Assembly (NCBI GenBank): GCA_029067085.1
Contig: JAIEFE010000018.1
Location: 1 to 64,000, forward strand
Reading direction: 5' to 3'
DNA from: Lachnospiraceae bacterium
Lineage (GTDB): Bacteria > Bacillota > Clostridia > Lachnospirales > Lachnospiraceae
Length of the DNA: 64,000 nucleotides
Made by a program: the position numbers and the translations under genes. Shown piece by piece: positions 29,896 to 39,223 of the stretch. The stretch's first letter is position 1, and every line of letters starts with the position of its first letter. The notes under the pieces were generated by a model. The model did not search any database. It worked only from the letters and a program-made list of their open reading frames with translations, and was not told the origin of the DNA.

Positions 29896-30726
29896 CTATG
29901 AAGTCGTTATCCTTCTCTTTATCATAACAAATGCTATTAACGCAACAACAATATATCCAATAAGGGCAATAACTGATGCTTCAATTCCGAACTCGCCTCC
30001 CGTTATTGCAAAGGATTTTGAATCCAAAACATAGGTCATAACGGAATACTCATTTGCTCTTTCGCTAATGCCAAGACCTCCTCCAATGATTATGATGTTC
30101 CAGATTGCATGAACAATTCCACTGTTCCATACGGAATCACTTTCCATAGCAATCATGGAAAACATAATGCCTACCATCGTTCCTGCTGCCAAAAGTAAAA
30201 TACAGCTCAACGCTGAAAAATTCATCCCAATTAGATGCACCGATGCAAATAGGACTGACGGAACAAGTATTGCCACCGTTGTGTTCCATCTTTCCCTTAT
30301 AAGATTCATTATGACACCCCTAAAAACCATTTCCTCAACCAGTCCCGCAGCAATACCTGTAAATACGATTCCAGAGCTTAATGTAGTAAATATCTGATCT
30401 TTATCCATCCCCGATGATACAAATTCTCCCGGCAATAATAAAAAAATCCCCTTAACAATAACCGGCAGCGCAATGGCTGTAATGATCCACCTTACCTTTA
30501 CTGTGATACAGAATATTTTAATATCTGTTTTCAGGAATTTATTTACTAATACTTTTAACAGGAAATACGAAAGCAATAGATAAAGAATACCGGCAATTAT
30601 ATTGCAGATCCCTATGCTGATTCCAGTTAAATGAAACACACTGCCAACCAGCTGTGCAGCAATCTGAGAAAAAACAAGCACAAAAACAGCGCCAATAGAA
30701 CCGATTATTACTTTATTTGTCTTCAT
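29896..30726 (-). CDS. CPBP family intramembrane metalloprotease
   Basis: 276 residues with seven or eight hydrophobic segments. The Abi/CAAX protease motifs are present: AGLVEEMVFRGVIMNL (EExxxR), FASVHLIGMN (FxxxH) and GIVHAIWNII (HxxxN/D). Related proteins cleave membrane peptides or protect producers of bacteriocins. GGGGGTGAG precedes the ATG. It begins 11 bp after the XRE regulator, so the two form one operon. Confidence 0.92.
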   Translation of the reverse strand: MKTNKVIIGSIGAVFVLVFSQIAAQLVGSVFHLTGISIGICNIIAGILYLLLSYFLLKVLVNKFLKTDIKIFCITVKVRWIITAIALPVIVKGIFLLLPGEFVSSGMDKDQIFTTLSSGIVFTGIAAGLVEEMVFRGVIMNLIRERWNTTVAILVPSVLFASVHLIGMNFSALSCILLLAAGTMVGIMFSMIAMESDSVWNSGIVHAIWNIIIIGGGLGISERANEYSVMTYVLDSKSFAITGGEFGIEASVIALIGYIVVALIAFVMIKRRITTS

Positions 30727-30737
30727 TATCTCACCCC

Positions 30738-31118
30738 CTATACCGGCAAACCATATATAAGGACATAAATAATAAACGACAATAAATCAATTGCCAATAC
30801 GCCTATCAATACGTACAGTACATATCTAAGTATTCTCTTCATACGCTTTCCGTTCGCGTCTGTCAATATCTTGTTATCTATCACATCACCAACTGTCCTA
30901 TGTTCTGCTTCATTTGTTGGTTCAATTCCTTTTAACAGATAATCTGTTGTTACATCAAAAAAATCACTCATCAATACGATCTTTTCCAAATCCGGTGTAC
31001 TTTGTTCACTTTCCCATTTAGAAACAGCTTGTCTCGAAACACCAATTGCCTCCGCCAATTGTTCCTGCGATATTCCCTTTATCTTTCTTAAATTTTGAAT
31101 TCTATCCGCAACATTCAT
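30738..31118 (-). CDS. XRE family transcriptional regulator with membrane tail
   Basis: 126 residues. The first 60 form a Cro/C1 helix-turn-helix: [20 protein letters not shown]. The C-terminal 40 residues contain a hydrophobic segment ([20 protein letters not shown]) that may anchor it to the membrane. GGAGGTCATGAC precedes ATG 31118. It is co-transcribed with the CPBP protease, whose gene it probably regulates; the membrane tail suggests that signal input comes from there (inference). Confidence 0.9.
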   Translation of the reverse strand: MNVADRIQNLRKIKGISQEQLAEAIGVSRQAVSKWESEQSTPDLEKIVLMSDFFDVTTDYLLKGIEPTNEAEHRTVGDVIDNKILTDANGKRMKRILRYVLYVLIGVLAIDLLSFIIYVLIYGLPV

Positions 31119-31334
31119 GTCATGACCTCCCTTTTTTGTAGCTAGTATACACTTACAAGCGGTTGCAATTCTATCACCCAAGCATGGAATTTTGTAAACC
31201 AAGTGTTACTTTTTGTATTTGATCACTTTCTAACATAAAACTTGCTTTAAATCAATATCATATAATTTTGTAATAACAGACACCGAAAACATTGTACAAT
31301 ATCATTCAATAAAATTTATCCACATTATTTGAAA

Positions 31335-31360
31335 ATGCGGAGCAGTTTCCCACTCCGCAT
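31335..31360 (-). terminator. Terminator of the Vat-like gene
   Basis: ATGCGGAG and CTCCGCAT pair around a ten-base loop, with TTTTC following on the minus strand. It lies 23 bp beyond the Vat-like stop. Confidence 0.65.
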
Positions 31361-31383
31361 ATCGTCATACAATATGTTACCAA

Positions 31384-32013
31384 TTAATCCAAATCCTCAA
31401 TTCGACCTGACTGGATCGCTGTAATGTTTTTCTTGATCCTGTCTTCAGGCCAGTTCCACCATTGGAGTTTCAGTAATTCAGAAATCACATCGTCTGAAAA
31501 CCGTTTTCGTATTGATTTGGCAGGAACACCTCCAACAATCGTATAAGGCGGTACATCTTTTGTGACAACTGCCCTTGTACCAATAATCGCTCCGTCACCA
31601 ATCGTGACACCAGACAGAATAACAGCTTCAAAGCCGATCCAAACATCATTGCCGATTATAATGTCGCCTTTGTTGTCCCATGCAGTTGTAATCTCTTTTA
31701 CATCCAGTCCCCATTCCTCAAAAAATATTGGGAAGGGATATGTTGAAAGGGAACACATCGCATGATTTGCACTGGTAAACAGAAACTTTGCTCCACAAGC
31801 GATAGAACAGAACTTGCCGATTTTTAACTGATCTCCATTAACCGGGTAATGATACAACACATTATTCTTTTCAAACTCTCGTGGGTCATGCACAAAATCA
31901 TTGTACATTGTATAATCGCCAATTATTATATTGTCATTGGTGATCACATTCTTCAAATAAACTGTTTGCGTATCACCTGTCCTGGGATAAATTTTTTTCT
32001 CCGATATAGTCAT
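31384..32013 (-). CDS. Vat-like xenobiotic O-acetyltransferase (hexapeptide repeat)
   Basis: About 209 residues. Left-handed beta-helix hexapeptides are visible (IIIGNDVWIGFEAVILSG, then VTIGDGAIIGTRAVVTKDVP). IGKFCSIACG and ANHAMCSLSTYP match the streptogramin A acetyltransferase/XAT family, where the His of NH is catalytic. WWNWP at the C-terminus is also a family hallmark. It might inactivate streptogramin A or another alcohol-containing drug, but resistance is not shown. The ATG at 32013 has GGAGG seven bases upstream. Confidence 0.82.
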   Translation of the reverse strand: MTISEKKIYPRTGDTQTVYLKNVITNDNIIIGDYTMYNDFVHDPREFEKNNVLYHYPVNGDQLKIGKFCSIACGAKFLFTSANHAMCSLSTYPFPIFFEEWGLDVKEITTAWDNKGDIIIGNDVWIGFEAVILSGVTIGDGAIIGTRAVVTKDVPPYTIVGGVPAKSIRKRFSDDVISELLKLQWWNWPEDRIKKNITAIQSGRIEDLD

Positions 32014-32126
32014 TTTAAAATCCTCCATGTTTTGATAATTATTGTTCGACTATATCGGTTACTACAATGCAGCGTTTCACTTTTTACCTCCATCGAGTAT
32101 AATTTATAGAAATGAAAAGTTCCTCT

Positions 32127-32576
32127 TCAATCCGCATCCGATGCCGGCTCAATTTCTCTATAAAGCACCGAAACACAATCCAGATCATAGCCTGCCTTTT
32201 TATAAAAAGCATGATTGGACTCAATTGAGATCAACTGTATCGAACTTATCCCTTTTTCCCGTAAATGCTTTTCCAGTTCAGACAACAGACACTTTCCTAT
32301 GCCTTTTCTCTTCCATTCAGGAACAACGAACAGCTCTGATACAAAGAAAAAATCTTCGTCCGCATAAGGATCTACAAACCCAAGTGCAGCGCCAATGATC
32401 TCTTGATCGCAAACCGCCGCAATACCACAAGACTCGTAATTCCCCATGATTGATCGGACTCTGCGTACCGCTTTTTCTTCATTCCATTTTTCATTCCAAG
32501 GCTCTTCAGCATATGCCATTGCCATCGCCGCCGCCAATCCTTTTACATCATCTTCTGATACGGTTCTATATTGCAT
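32127..32576 (-). CDS. GNAT family N-acetyltransferase
   Basis: 149 residues. Motif A is [19 protein letters not shown] and motif B is [12 protein letters not shown]. The N-terminus is short ([20 protein letters not shown]) as in aminoglycoside-6'-acetyltransferase-like and related small GNATs; aminoglycoside activity is not implied. GGAGGGTATC precedes ATG 32576. Confidence 0.85.
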   Translation of the reverse strand: MQYRTVSEDDVKGLAAAMAMAYAEEPWNEKWNEEKAVRRVRSIMGNYESCGIAAVCDQEIIGAALGFVDPYADEDFFFVSELFVVPEWKRKGIGKCLLSELEKHLREKGISSIQLISIESNHAFYKKAGYDLDCVSVLYREIEPASDAD

Positions 32577-32631
32577 CAAGATACCCTCCTGTATCTCCTT
32601 ATTTCTTATCATTCTAACGACTTCTAAAATG

Positions 32632-33117
32632 TCAATCCTCAGGTTTTTCGCCTTCCTTATCTATTTCTACAATTCTGTCATATCCGCTTTGGATAATGTT
32701 TTCTATCCGCTCAAACAAAATTGCATCTTTGTCAACGGACTTCGTCCCGTCACCCTTATAATCTCCCTGTTCGGCAGCGTAAGCGACCAGTTCTGCTTTC
32801 ATATTTTCCGCCGCTTTCCGGTAAGCCTCCTGTTTATCGGAACATTTCAAATAGGCAAATATCCCTGATGCAACTGTTGCAGCTGATGTAACGCAAGCAA
32901 TCAGGATTTTATTTGCGCTGCATACTGTAAAGATCGTAGCCAGCGCAGGCAATACGATTCCCAGAATCGATAAGACCATTCCCCAAAATTTGTAAAAATT
33001 CGCATTTTTAATATAATACTCTAAACTGTTTTTTACCCGTTTTTGAAAATCCTTGTTCTTAATTTTTTCACAAAGATATATGTAGTTGTCCACTTCTTTA
33101 GTCACAATAATAACCAT
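32632..33117 (-). CDS. DUF4231/SLATT-like two-helix membrane protein
   Basis: 161 residues. A basic N-terminal helix is followed by two closely spaced membrane helices ([20 protein letters not shown] and [17 protein letters not shown]) and a charged coiled tail ([14 protein letters not shown]). This matches the DUF4231 group, related to SLATT proteins that serve as pore-like effectors in some defence systems. No nucleotide-cyclase partner is adjacent, so a defence role is only possible. Confidence 0.65.
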   Translation of the reverse strand: MVIIVTKEVDNYIYLCEKIKNKDFQKRVKNSLEYYIKNANFYKFWGMVLSILGIVLPALATIFTVCSANKILIACVTSAATVASGIFAYLKCSDKQEAYRKAAENMKAELVAYAAEQGDYKGDGTKSVDKDAILFERIENIIQSGYDRIVEIDKEGEKPED

Positions 33118-33211
33118 ATCTTTCTTATACCTTCCTTCTTTATTTTGCTGTAAAAGATTTGAGTGTCAAATTATGTTATATCCGCTCACATTGATAATCT
33201 TACTCATATCC

Positions 33212-34246
33212 TTACTTTCCCGGTAAATTCTTTATTAACGGTTCAAGTCTCTGATATATCGTGCTTACCTCTCTATTTGTAAAATGCTTCATAAGATTGT
33301 TGTTGACCTGTTGCTTGGTCTTTGACTTAAGCACAGACTGTATTATTTCTTCTTTTTTATTAAGATATATTTGTTTCTTAAAATGCCTGCCAAAGAATGA
33401 GCGCACTTGTGCCTCGCGTTTTTCTTTAGATACATTCGGTGATGATTGCTTTTTCTTCATATCGTTATTTCTTGTTTCAACCAAATCCATAGGCCGAAAT
33501 GGATGTGTAAATGAAAATGTCGATTCCCCATGCAGGAACCGCTGTTTCATAGCTTCATCAGAAAATATGAGACCTAAACCTTCTCCCACTCTAGCCAATG
33601 GTCTATGATTTGGATTTTCCACAAACCTTATTGTGCTGCCTTCTTTTTCCAACTTTTGATTAAGAATATTCGCACAAACATCACCTTGCACAAATTGAAG
33701 TGCTTCCTCTGATGGGTGTATAAATTCTTCCTGCGTAATGACATGAGAATTAAATATAAATTTCTCTTGATTATTCTCATAATACCATAGCGCACAATCA
33801 CAAATACTATCGCACAGATAGGTAAGATCAACAATTATTGCCCTAAATGTAATTTTTTCTTTTCTTCCAGCCTCTATATTAAAGGTTGCCGTTTGTAAAA
33901 CAGTTCCATCACCAAGCATAAGAATAAACTTATCAAGCTGATTTACTTCTTCTTTAACTTTATCACTCGCAATTCCCGGATTACCCTGATGAAGATATGT
34001 ATTTCTCAAATTATAAACAATCTCTCCACTTAACCAGGGATCATTCTCACACAGACTGCCTTTACCATGCGCCATATAAGCTCCAAGGTATTTATCATAC
34101 CACGTAATATATCGCTCTGACACCGGCTTATTTGGAAACTCGGCTATACCGCATATATCCGGCAAAGTCAAAGTGAGAGATAATGCCGTGAAATAACATT
34201 TATTTTTAAGCGCGCACCTTATATCATTCACATAAACTGGTATCAT
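33212..34246 (-). CDS. Unknown 344-residue protein
   Basis: A soluble protein, with GGAGAAGAAA before its ATG. Residues 30-110 contain WYDKYLGAYM, NLRNTYLHQGN and DKFILMLGDG, a pattern also found in uncharacterised proteins annotated near restriction and abortive-infection loci (weak memory of the family). NLRNTYLHQG recalls HEPN-type R-x4-6-H motifs, which are RNase signatures, but the spacing should be verified. The C-terminus (FKKQIYLNKKEEIIQSVLKS) is basic. Confidence 0.55.
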   Translation of the reverse strand: MIPVYVNDIRCALKNKCYFTALSLTLTLPDICGIAEFPNKPVSERYITWYDKYLGAYMAHGKGSLCENDPWLSGEIVYNLRNTYLHQGNPGIASDKVKEEVNQLDKFILMLGDGTVLQTATFNIEAGRKEKITFRAIIVDLTYLCDSICDCALWYYENNQEKFIFNSHVITQEEFIHPSEEALQFVQGDVCANILNQKLEKEGSTIRFVENPNHRPLARVGEGLGLIFSDEAMKQRFLHGESTFSFTHPFRPMDLVETRNNDMKKKQSSPNVSKEKREAQVRSFFGRHFKKQIYLNKKEEIIQSVLKSKTKQQVNNNLMKHFTNREVSTIYQRLEPLIKNLPGK

Positions 34247-34274
34247 AAAATTTTCTTCTCCGATTAATCTTCCT

Positions 34275-34772
34275 TCATCCTTTTATAAATGCTTCTCTAT
34301 CAATCATAAAAATATAGTCCCCATTTTCATAAAAGGAATTTTGAACCATTCCCGCCTTTTGCATTACCTTATATGATCCTACATTGCTTTTTGCACATCC
34401 TCCATAAATTATATCATATTCCATCTCTTCAAACGCATAGTTTATCAATTCCATAGCACATTGTGTAGCATACCCTCGATTACGGTATTTTTCATCAATC
34501 ATATAAAAGAGAACTGTTTTTCCTATTTCAGCTTCGCCGTCCAGTCCGCACCAGCCTATTATCACATTTGGCTCTTCCTTTTGAAAAACACCTAAACATA
34601 AATGGCAAATTGATTTCTGTCGATTCTTACTATGAGTATCTTCCATGTACTTTAATGCTTCGTATGCCCTATCTAACGTTGTCTCATGTGGGTATTCCCA
34701 CATTCTTGTTATCTCCATAATGTCGTTTTCAGTCACAGTTCGCAGTATTAAACCATTTGTTTTAAATTCCAC
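34275..34772 (-). CDS. GNAT acetyltransferase, RimJ/RimL-like
   Basis: 165 residues starting at GTG behind GAGGGAA. Motif A is IDEKYRNRGYATQCAMELIN and motif B KSNVGSYKVMQKAGMVQ. The first 25 bp overlap the 3' end of a truncated P-loop kinase gene (34748-34847), so the two were coupled before the mobile element inserted between the two kinase halves. The element has therefore separated this gene from its native promoter. Confidence 0.85.
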   Translation of the reverse strand: MEFKTNGLILRTVTENDIMEITRMWEYPHETTLDRAYEALKYMEDTHSKNRQKSICHLCLGVFQKEEPNVIIGWCGLDGEAEIGKTVLFYMIDEKYRNRGYATQCAMELINYAFEEMEYDIIYGGCAKSNVGSYKVMQKAGMVQNSFYENGDYIFMIDREAFIKG

Positions 34773-34847
34773 GATTCATTTCCCTCACTATCTATAATAG
34801 CTTTCATTTCATCGACTATTTGCTGAACACTTTTATTAGAGAATTTC
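34748..34847 (-). pseudogene. 3' part of a P-loop kinase gene split by the mobile element
   Basis: The frame reads FSNKSVQQIVDEMKAIID then SEGNESWNLKQMV and a stop. It has no start of its own. Joined to the flank at 52302 it gives INTDKEKFSNKSVQQI without a break, so both pieces were one gene. The other piece lies at 52302-52515. Confidence 0.75.
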
Positions 34848-34866
34848 GGTTTAAGTAACACAAAAA
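34833..34866. other. Left attachment junction (attL)
   Basis: Host half TTATTAGAGAATTTC is joined to element half GGTTTAAGTAACACAAAAA. The host half continues the kinase reading frame. The exact crossover dinucleotide cannot be fixed, but lies within or next to TTC at 34845-34847. Confidence 0.7.
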
Positions 34867-34868
34867 AT

Positions 34869-34945
34869 AAAAGAAAGAAACAGAGGGCACATAGCCGCTG
34901 TATCACTGATACAAGCCGGTTATGTGCCCCTTGTTTCTTTCTTTT
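34869..34945. terminator. Large bidirectional hairpin at the left element end
   Basis: Arms at 34869-34893 and 34921-34945 pair over 25 bases with two mismatches, and an inner stem TGTATC/GATACA is nested inside. A and T runs flank both sides. It would isolate recombinase transcription from the host gene and vice versa. A second small hairpin GACGCC-TGAA-GGCGTC follows at 34946-34961. Confidence 0.7.
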
Positions 34946-35016
34946 GACGCCTGAAGGCGTCCATGCAGTAAAGCCGCAATCCCTATCTGGGAGCAGCGTC
35001 AGGGGACACCGGGCTT

Positions 35017-36639
35017 TCACCCGATATTCCCTGCAAATTTGTAGCATATCCTGATTTGACGCTCTTTCTGCCCATTTACCACACAGGCTTCGCTGACTTC
35101 AATCCGTTCAATGAGCTTTAAGAGCATATCCCTGTCGAGTAAGTCCGCGTCACGGTACTGCCTTATGAGGTCAGCCCATTCCTGCACGTCTTCCGTTACT
35201 TTCCTTTGTTCTGCAAGCTTCTTTTCCAGCTCTTTAAGCTGTGCCGATTTTTCCTCCTGCTCTGACTGGTAGCCTGTCATCAGCTTAATGCAAATGGCTT
35301 CCTGCATCTTCCCAAGAACCTTTTCTTCATAAGTGCTCTGTATCAGCCTGTCCAGTTCGGAAAGCCGCTTTTTCAGAGCCTTTGCGGACTTCTCCATGGC
35401 GGCTGTCTCCTGCCTGCCTTGTGTCTGCTTCTGTTCCGTTATCCGTCTTATGACTTCCTGTTCCCTGATGCACACTTCCTCTGCCTTAGCCTGTATATCG
35501 GAAAGCACCAGTTCCTCAAGCACATGCCTCGGTATGTAATGGGTGGTGCAGGCAGTATGACCGCTCCGGGAATAGCTTCCGCACATATAGGCTTCATAGT
35601 TCGCTTTTACGCCGTTCTTCTTCCTGCGGGTCGTCACCTGACACCTCATGGAATAACCGCAGTCGGCACAGTAGAGGAGCCCGCTGAACAGGCTCACCTC
35701 TTTCAGCCTGCTCTGGTGGGGTCTGCTGCGCAGTCTGTCCACCCGGCGGCATTCCTCCCACAGTTCCCTTGTGATGATGGGCTCGTGGGTGTCCTCCACC
35801 CTTATCCATTCATCCGGGGAGACTGCCTTTAAGCGGTGGTCCTTATAGGAGACGCATTCTTCCTTGTGCTGGACGGTATGCCCAAGGTATGCCTCGTTTT
35901 CAAGGATATGTCGCACGGTGCAGTCGTTCCATTTCTTGTTCGTCCTCTCATACGGGTTTGCTTTCCCTTTTGCGTCAAAGTAGTATGTCCGCGGGGGAAG
36001 GATGCCTTTTTCATTGAGCTCCCTTGCAATCTTCGGGCAGCCTATACCACCGGCACGCATGGAGAATATCAGCCGCACCACTTCCGCCGCAGACTCGTCA
36101 ATGAGGAACTTATGCTTGTCAGCCGGGTCCTTCACATAGCCGTAGGGAGCGAACGCTCCCATGAACCTCCCGGCGCGCATGGCGGATTTCCGCACAGCCC
36201 GTATCTTGGTGCTGGTGTCACGGGCATAAAAGTCATTGAAGATGTTCCTGAATATCACCATCATGTCATTTCCGTCACGTAAAGAGTCATAGTTGTCATT
36301 GACAGCGATAAGGCGGCAGTTCAAACCGGGGAAAGTGTCTTCGATATAGATGCCTGCTTCAAGGTAATTCCGTCCGAAACGGGACATATCCTTTACGACA
36401 ACAAGGTTTATTTCGCCTTTCCGTACACGTGACATCATTTCCTGAAATGCCGGGCGTTCAAAACTGGTGCCGCTGAAACCGTCATCCTTGTACGTTTCCA
36501 CATGGTTCCAGCCGTTATCAGCAACATATTTTGTGAGCATGTTTATCTGCGATTCGATGCTGACGGAATCGCCTGCCCTAGCGTCCTCCTTTGACAGACG
36601 GGCATAGACTGCGGCGTTATAAATCTTTTCTTCCTGCAT
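35017..36639 (-). CDS. Large serine recombinase (TnpX-like)
   Basis: 540 residues. The N-terminal resolvase domain has AVYARLSKEDARAGDSVSIE, where the nucleophilic serine lies, and VVKDMSRFGRNYLEAG. A recombinase domain (APYGYVKDPADKHKFLIDE...) and a zinc ribbon (LLYCADCGYSMRC...YMCGSYS) follow, then a coiled coil and DUF4368-like tail. It would excise and integrate the element. GGAGG lies before the ATG at 36639. It is located at the left end, as is usual, with its terminator and attL just downstream. Confidence 0.95.
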   Translation of the reverse strand: MQEEKIYNAAVYARLSKEDARAGDSVSIESQINMLTKYVADNGWNHVETYKDDGFSGTSFERPAFQEMMSRVRKGEINLVVVKDMSRFGRNYLEAGIYIEDTFPGLNCRLIAVNDNYDSLRDGNDMMVIFRNIFNDFYARDTSTKIRAVRKSAMRAGRFMGAFAPYGYVKDPADKHKFLIDESAAEVVRLIFSMRAGGIGCPKIARELNEKGILPPRTYYFDAKGKANPYERTNKKWNDCTVRHILENEAYLGHTVQHKEECVSYKDHRLKAVSPDEWIRVEDTHEPIITRELWEECRRVDRLRSRPHQSRLKEVSLFSGLLYCADCGYSMRCQVTTRRKKNGVKANYEAYMCGSYSRSGHTACTTHYIPRHVLEELVLSDIQAKAEEVCIREQEVIRRITEQKQTQGRQETAAMEKSAKALKKRLSELDRLIQSTYEEKVLGKMQEAICIKLMTGYQSEQEEKSAQLKELEKKLAEQRKVTEDVQEWADLIRQYRDADLLDRDMLLKLIERIEVSEACVVNGQKERQIRICYKFAGNIG

Positions 36640-36659
36640 GTACAAGACCTCCTTTCCCG

Positions 36660-36884
36660 TCAGCTACCGGCTGCGTCCCCGGCGCAGCCCTGCCCGTTAA
36701 GCTTCAACAGCCGGGAAGAAAGGCATTTCTCATAGAGTTCACGGAAATCGGCGTCACCCTCATAGGAACTGTATACCCTGTACCTGACGTCTTTTATGTC
36801 TGTTTCCTTATAGGTGCCTTTTCCGTTATCGTGGGGGATAATGCGGGGAAGTTCCCCCTGTATAGCTGAATCCTGATGGTACAT
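36660..36884 (-). CDS. Small TnpW-like element protein
   Basis: 74 residues behind AAAGGAGGCAGC. The core VRYRVYSSYEGDADFRELYEKCL has the length and strand-helix pattern of the transposon-encoded TnpW family, found next to recombinase genes in clostridial elements. The match is from memory and not strong. It overlaps no neighbour and begins a recombinase operon (20 bp to the recombinase ATG). It may help recombination directionality. Confidence 0.5.
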   Translation of the reverse strand: MYHQDSAIQGELPRIIPHDNGKGTYKETDIKDVRYRVYSSYEGDADFRELYEKCLSSRLLKLNGQGCAGDAAGS

Positions 36885-37022
36885 AATTGCTGCCTCCTTT
36901 GGCATAAAAATATTTATATCTTGCACAAACCGGGCTGTCCGTTCAGTTGAATGAACGGATACAGTTTCCCAGCTTATGCAGGACGGCGCACCCATGCACG
37001 CCGCCCTTTAGTCTGTTGGTAT

Positions 37023-38903
37023 TTATGCTTCCGGTTCAGGCTCCGGGTTGTCCTTCAAAGCCGGCATGGCGCCCTGTGAAACCGGTGCTTTCCCGCCGCG
37101 TTTTTGCAATGGGTTCCCGTCCTTATCACACCATCCGTCAGTCACAGCGAGTGAAAACCGCATGAGCCCCCGGAACTGCTTCCTCGTGGGGGATGGTATG
37201 AGTTTGCGGGCTTCGTCGCCGCCTTTATATGTGTCGTCGCCCCAGTCCTGCAACCTGTACTTTTTTATGAGTGTTTCCGGCCTATCCATCATATCCTTGC
37301 GGTTAAAGAGCTTGTCCCTGAGTTTCTTCACAGGCTTACCCTTGAACATCTCCATGTATTCTTCCTGCGGCGGCACCCACCAGATGTCGCTTGTGGCCTG
37401 TACAATCTCCTTCAGATGGTTCTTGAATCTGGTCTTTCCAAGGGGCTTGGAGCCGGGATTAGACACATCCAGCCATTTTAAGTACACATCGTAGATGAAC
37501 TCATAAGGGAGCAAATCCCATACGAACTGTTCCTCCATCTCCGCCCAAAACTGGCGCACAGGGTCATTGACCTCTTTGTATTCAAGGAGCAGTGCGCGGC
37601 AGGCGTCCGGTTCCGAAAGTTCGTAGTAATCCATGTTGAGTACACGCCACAGGGCGTATTCAAGGACATCTTTTCGGGCAAGGTAAACATCCTTGATGTA
37701 TTTGCGTTCCTTGCCTGCAAAGTTTTTCAAAAACGGCACAATGAGCTGCCTCCTGTAAAAGGAGTTGGAGCGATCTTTCACCTTAGGTAAGCTGTTGATA
37801 CATTGCACCATGAATCCCTTGAACTGGAATGAGATTGGAGTTTTAAACTTCCTGTCCATCTGGAACACGTCGCCCGTAATGACAGATTTTAATGTGGCTG
37901 CTTTGTCTATGTAGACATCTGTGTCATTTTCATCGTTGATGATGGCGGATGCTTTCACAAGCGATTCCAGGGCGAAGTCTTTGCTGAATGCGGATAGCTG
38001 TATCGCCGTGTGGTTCCCGTCGCCACAGAGGTTCCTCATGAGCGCGCACAGCGTACCCTTGCCGTTATTGCCTTGGGTGGAATAGAGCCATGCGGCTTTG
38101 TTCCAGCTCACATTGGGGCGTATGCAGGCACCGATTATCTCCCATATGAGGTTTACTACATCGGGGTCGTCAGATAAAGCCCTGACCCATTCTTCCAGTT
38201 CCCAGTCAGTATTATCCTTATCATTATGGATGACCGGGCTTACCGGATTCTGGACGTAATCTACATGGCATTTCCCGAGGAATACATAATCGCGGCTGTA
38301 CGGTATCAGCTTTTTCGTATCGAAATTAAAGATACCGTTGTTCACAGGCACAAGGTTCCTGTCTTTGGTTCTGAATACACGCCCGCTCTTTGCCAAGAGG
38401 ACTGCTTCTACTTCGTCAATTCCTCTCCGGGTAATCCCGGGGACATATTCATAGCACAGCCTTGTTATCTCGTGCCCTGATACAGAATAAGTTCCCATGT
38501 TGGGTCCGTCTTCCTGATATATTCCCAAAAGGTCATAACTGGAGTCTGCTGCTTTTTCAAGGCAGCATATCTTTTTAATGTCGTACATTGCAAGCAGCGT
38601 CTCGGCGAGCTGGAACGGTTCCAGCGTCATCGGTATGTTCATCTTGCGGTTCTTGTTGAGTATTCCTGCGTTGCGTATCTCCAGTTCATTTGCGACGTTG
38701 TTGATAATCGTCGCGCTTATGCGGCTTGGTTCCGTTATGTTCTGTTGTTTCAGCGCGTCCAGACATGCCCGGGTTATTTCTAATACAATCTGGTCGCGCA
38801 TTTCCTCGCCGACACCTGCCACTTGAACAGGCAATGACTGTGGGGAGTTTACGCCTGCTCCTGTTGTACTGTTTGATGAAGCAGATTTTGCATTGTTGCC
38901 CAT
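37023..38903 (-). CDS. P4/D5-type helicase (plasmid/phage primase C-terminal family)
   Basis: 626 residues. Following a non-conserved N-terminus (residues 1-200), a D5_N-like region leads into an SF3 helicase: YSTQGNNGKGTLCALM (Walker A), then ASAIINDENDTDVYID (Walker B-like) and GFMVQCINSLPKVKDRSNS (sensor). A zinc-binding primase domain is not visible. It probably unwinds an origin of the circular element, perhaps in the repeat-rich region at 40.9-42.5 kb. GGAGAAAA precedes the ATG. Confidence 0.88.
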   Translation of the reverse strand: MGNNAKSASSNSTTGAGVNSPQSLPVQVAGVGEEMRDQIVLEITRACLDALKQQNITEPSRISATIINNVANELEIRNAGILNKNRKMNIPMTLEPFQLAETLLAMYDIKKICCLEKAADSSYDLLGIYQEDGPNMGTYSVSGHEITRLCYEYVPGITRRGIDEVEAVLLAKSGRVFRTKDRNLVPVNNGIFNFDTKKLIPYSRDYVFLGKCHVDYVQNPVSPVIHNDKDNTDWELEEWVRALSDDPDVVNLIWEIIGACIRPNVSWNKAAWLYSTQGNNGKGTLCALMRNLCGDGNHTAIQLSAFSKDFALESLVKASAIINDENDTDVYIDKAATLKSVITGDVFQMDRKFKTPISFQFKGFMVQCINSLPKVKDRSNSFYRRQLIVPFLKNFAGKERKYIKDVYLARKDVLEYALWRVLNMDYYELSEPDACRALLLEYKEVNDPVRQFWAEMEEQFVWDLLPYEFIYDVYLKWLDVSNPGSKPLGKTRFKNHLKEIVQATSDIWWVPPQEEYMEMFKGKPVKKLRDKLFNRKDMMDRPETLIKKYRLQDWGDDTYKGGDEARKLIPSPTRKQFRGLMRFSLAVTDGWCDKDGNPLQKRGGKAPVSQGAMPALKDNPEPEPEA

Positions 38904-39035
38904 AGGTTTTTCTCCTTTCGTTTTTTGATTTATGTATGCACAGTGTTGCGGAAGCAACGTATTTTCCCGCTTTATACATCCGGCTTTCCAGTCTCAGCGG
39001 CGCCATGCAGTGACCTAAAAAAACTGCTGGCTGTA

Positions 39036-39147
39036 GATGGGGCGGTGGGTGGGCAGGAATGAAGTTTCTGCGTGCCTCCGGCAGGCGTCCGGGAGAAAAA
39101 CATCCCCCTGATACTGCCGGTGCTGGAAAGCGCTTTACAATCCAAAT
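39036..39147. repeat. Element repeat, copy A
   Basis: One of three copies of a roughly 100-bp motif. Shared blocks are GGCAGGCGTCC, ATCCCCCTGATA, CCGGTGCTGGA and GCGCTTTACAATCCAAA. This copy lies in the divergent region between helicase and Rep-like genes. Confidence 0.75.
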
Positions 39148-39223
39148 GTGCTGTGCTAAATTTGTAGAGGATGATTCTACATTTGATGCCGCTGGCATTG
39201 AGAAGACTAAAGGGGGATTTGTG

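Noticed and set aside
36660..36995. Longer version of the TnpW-like gene
   Set aside because: The extension upstream of 36884 contains the ribosome binding site and no conserved residues.
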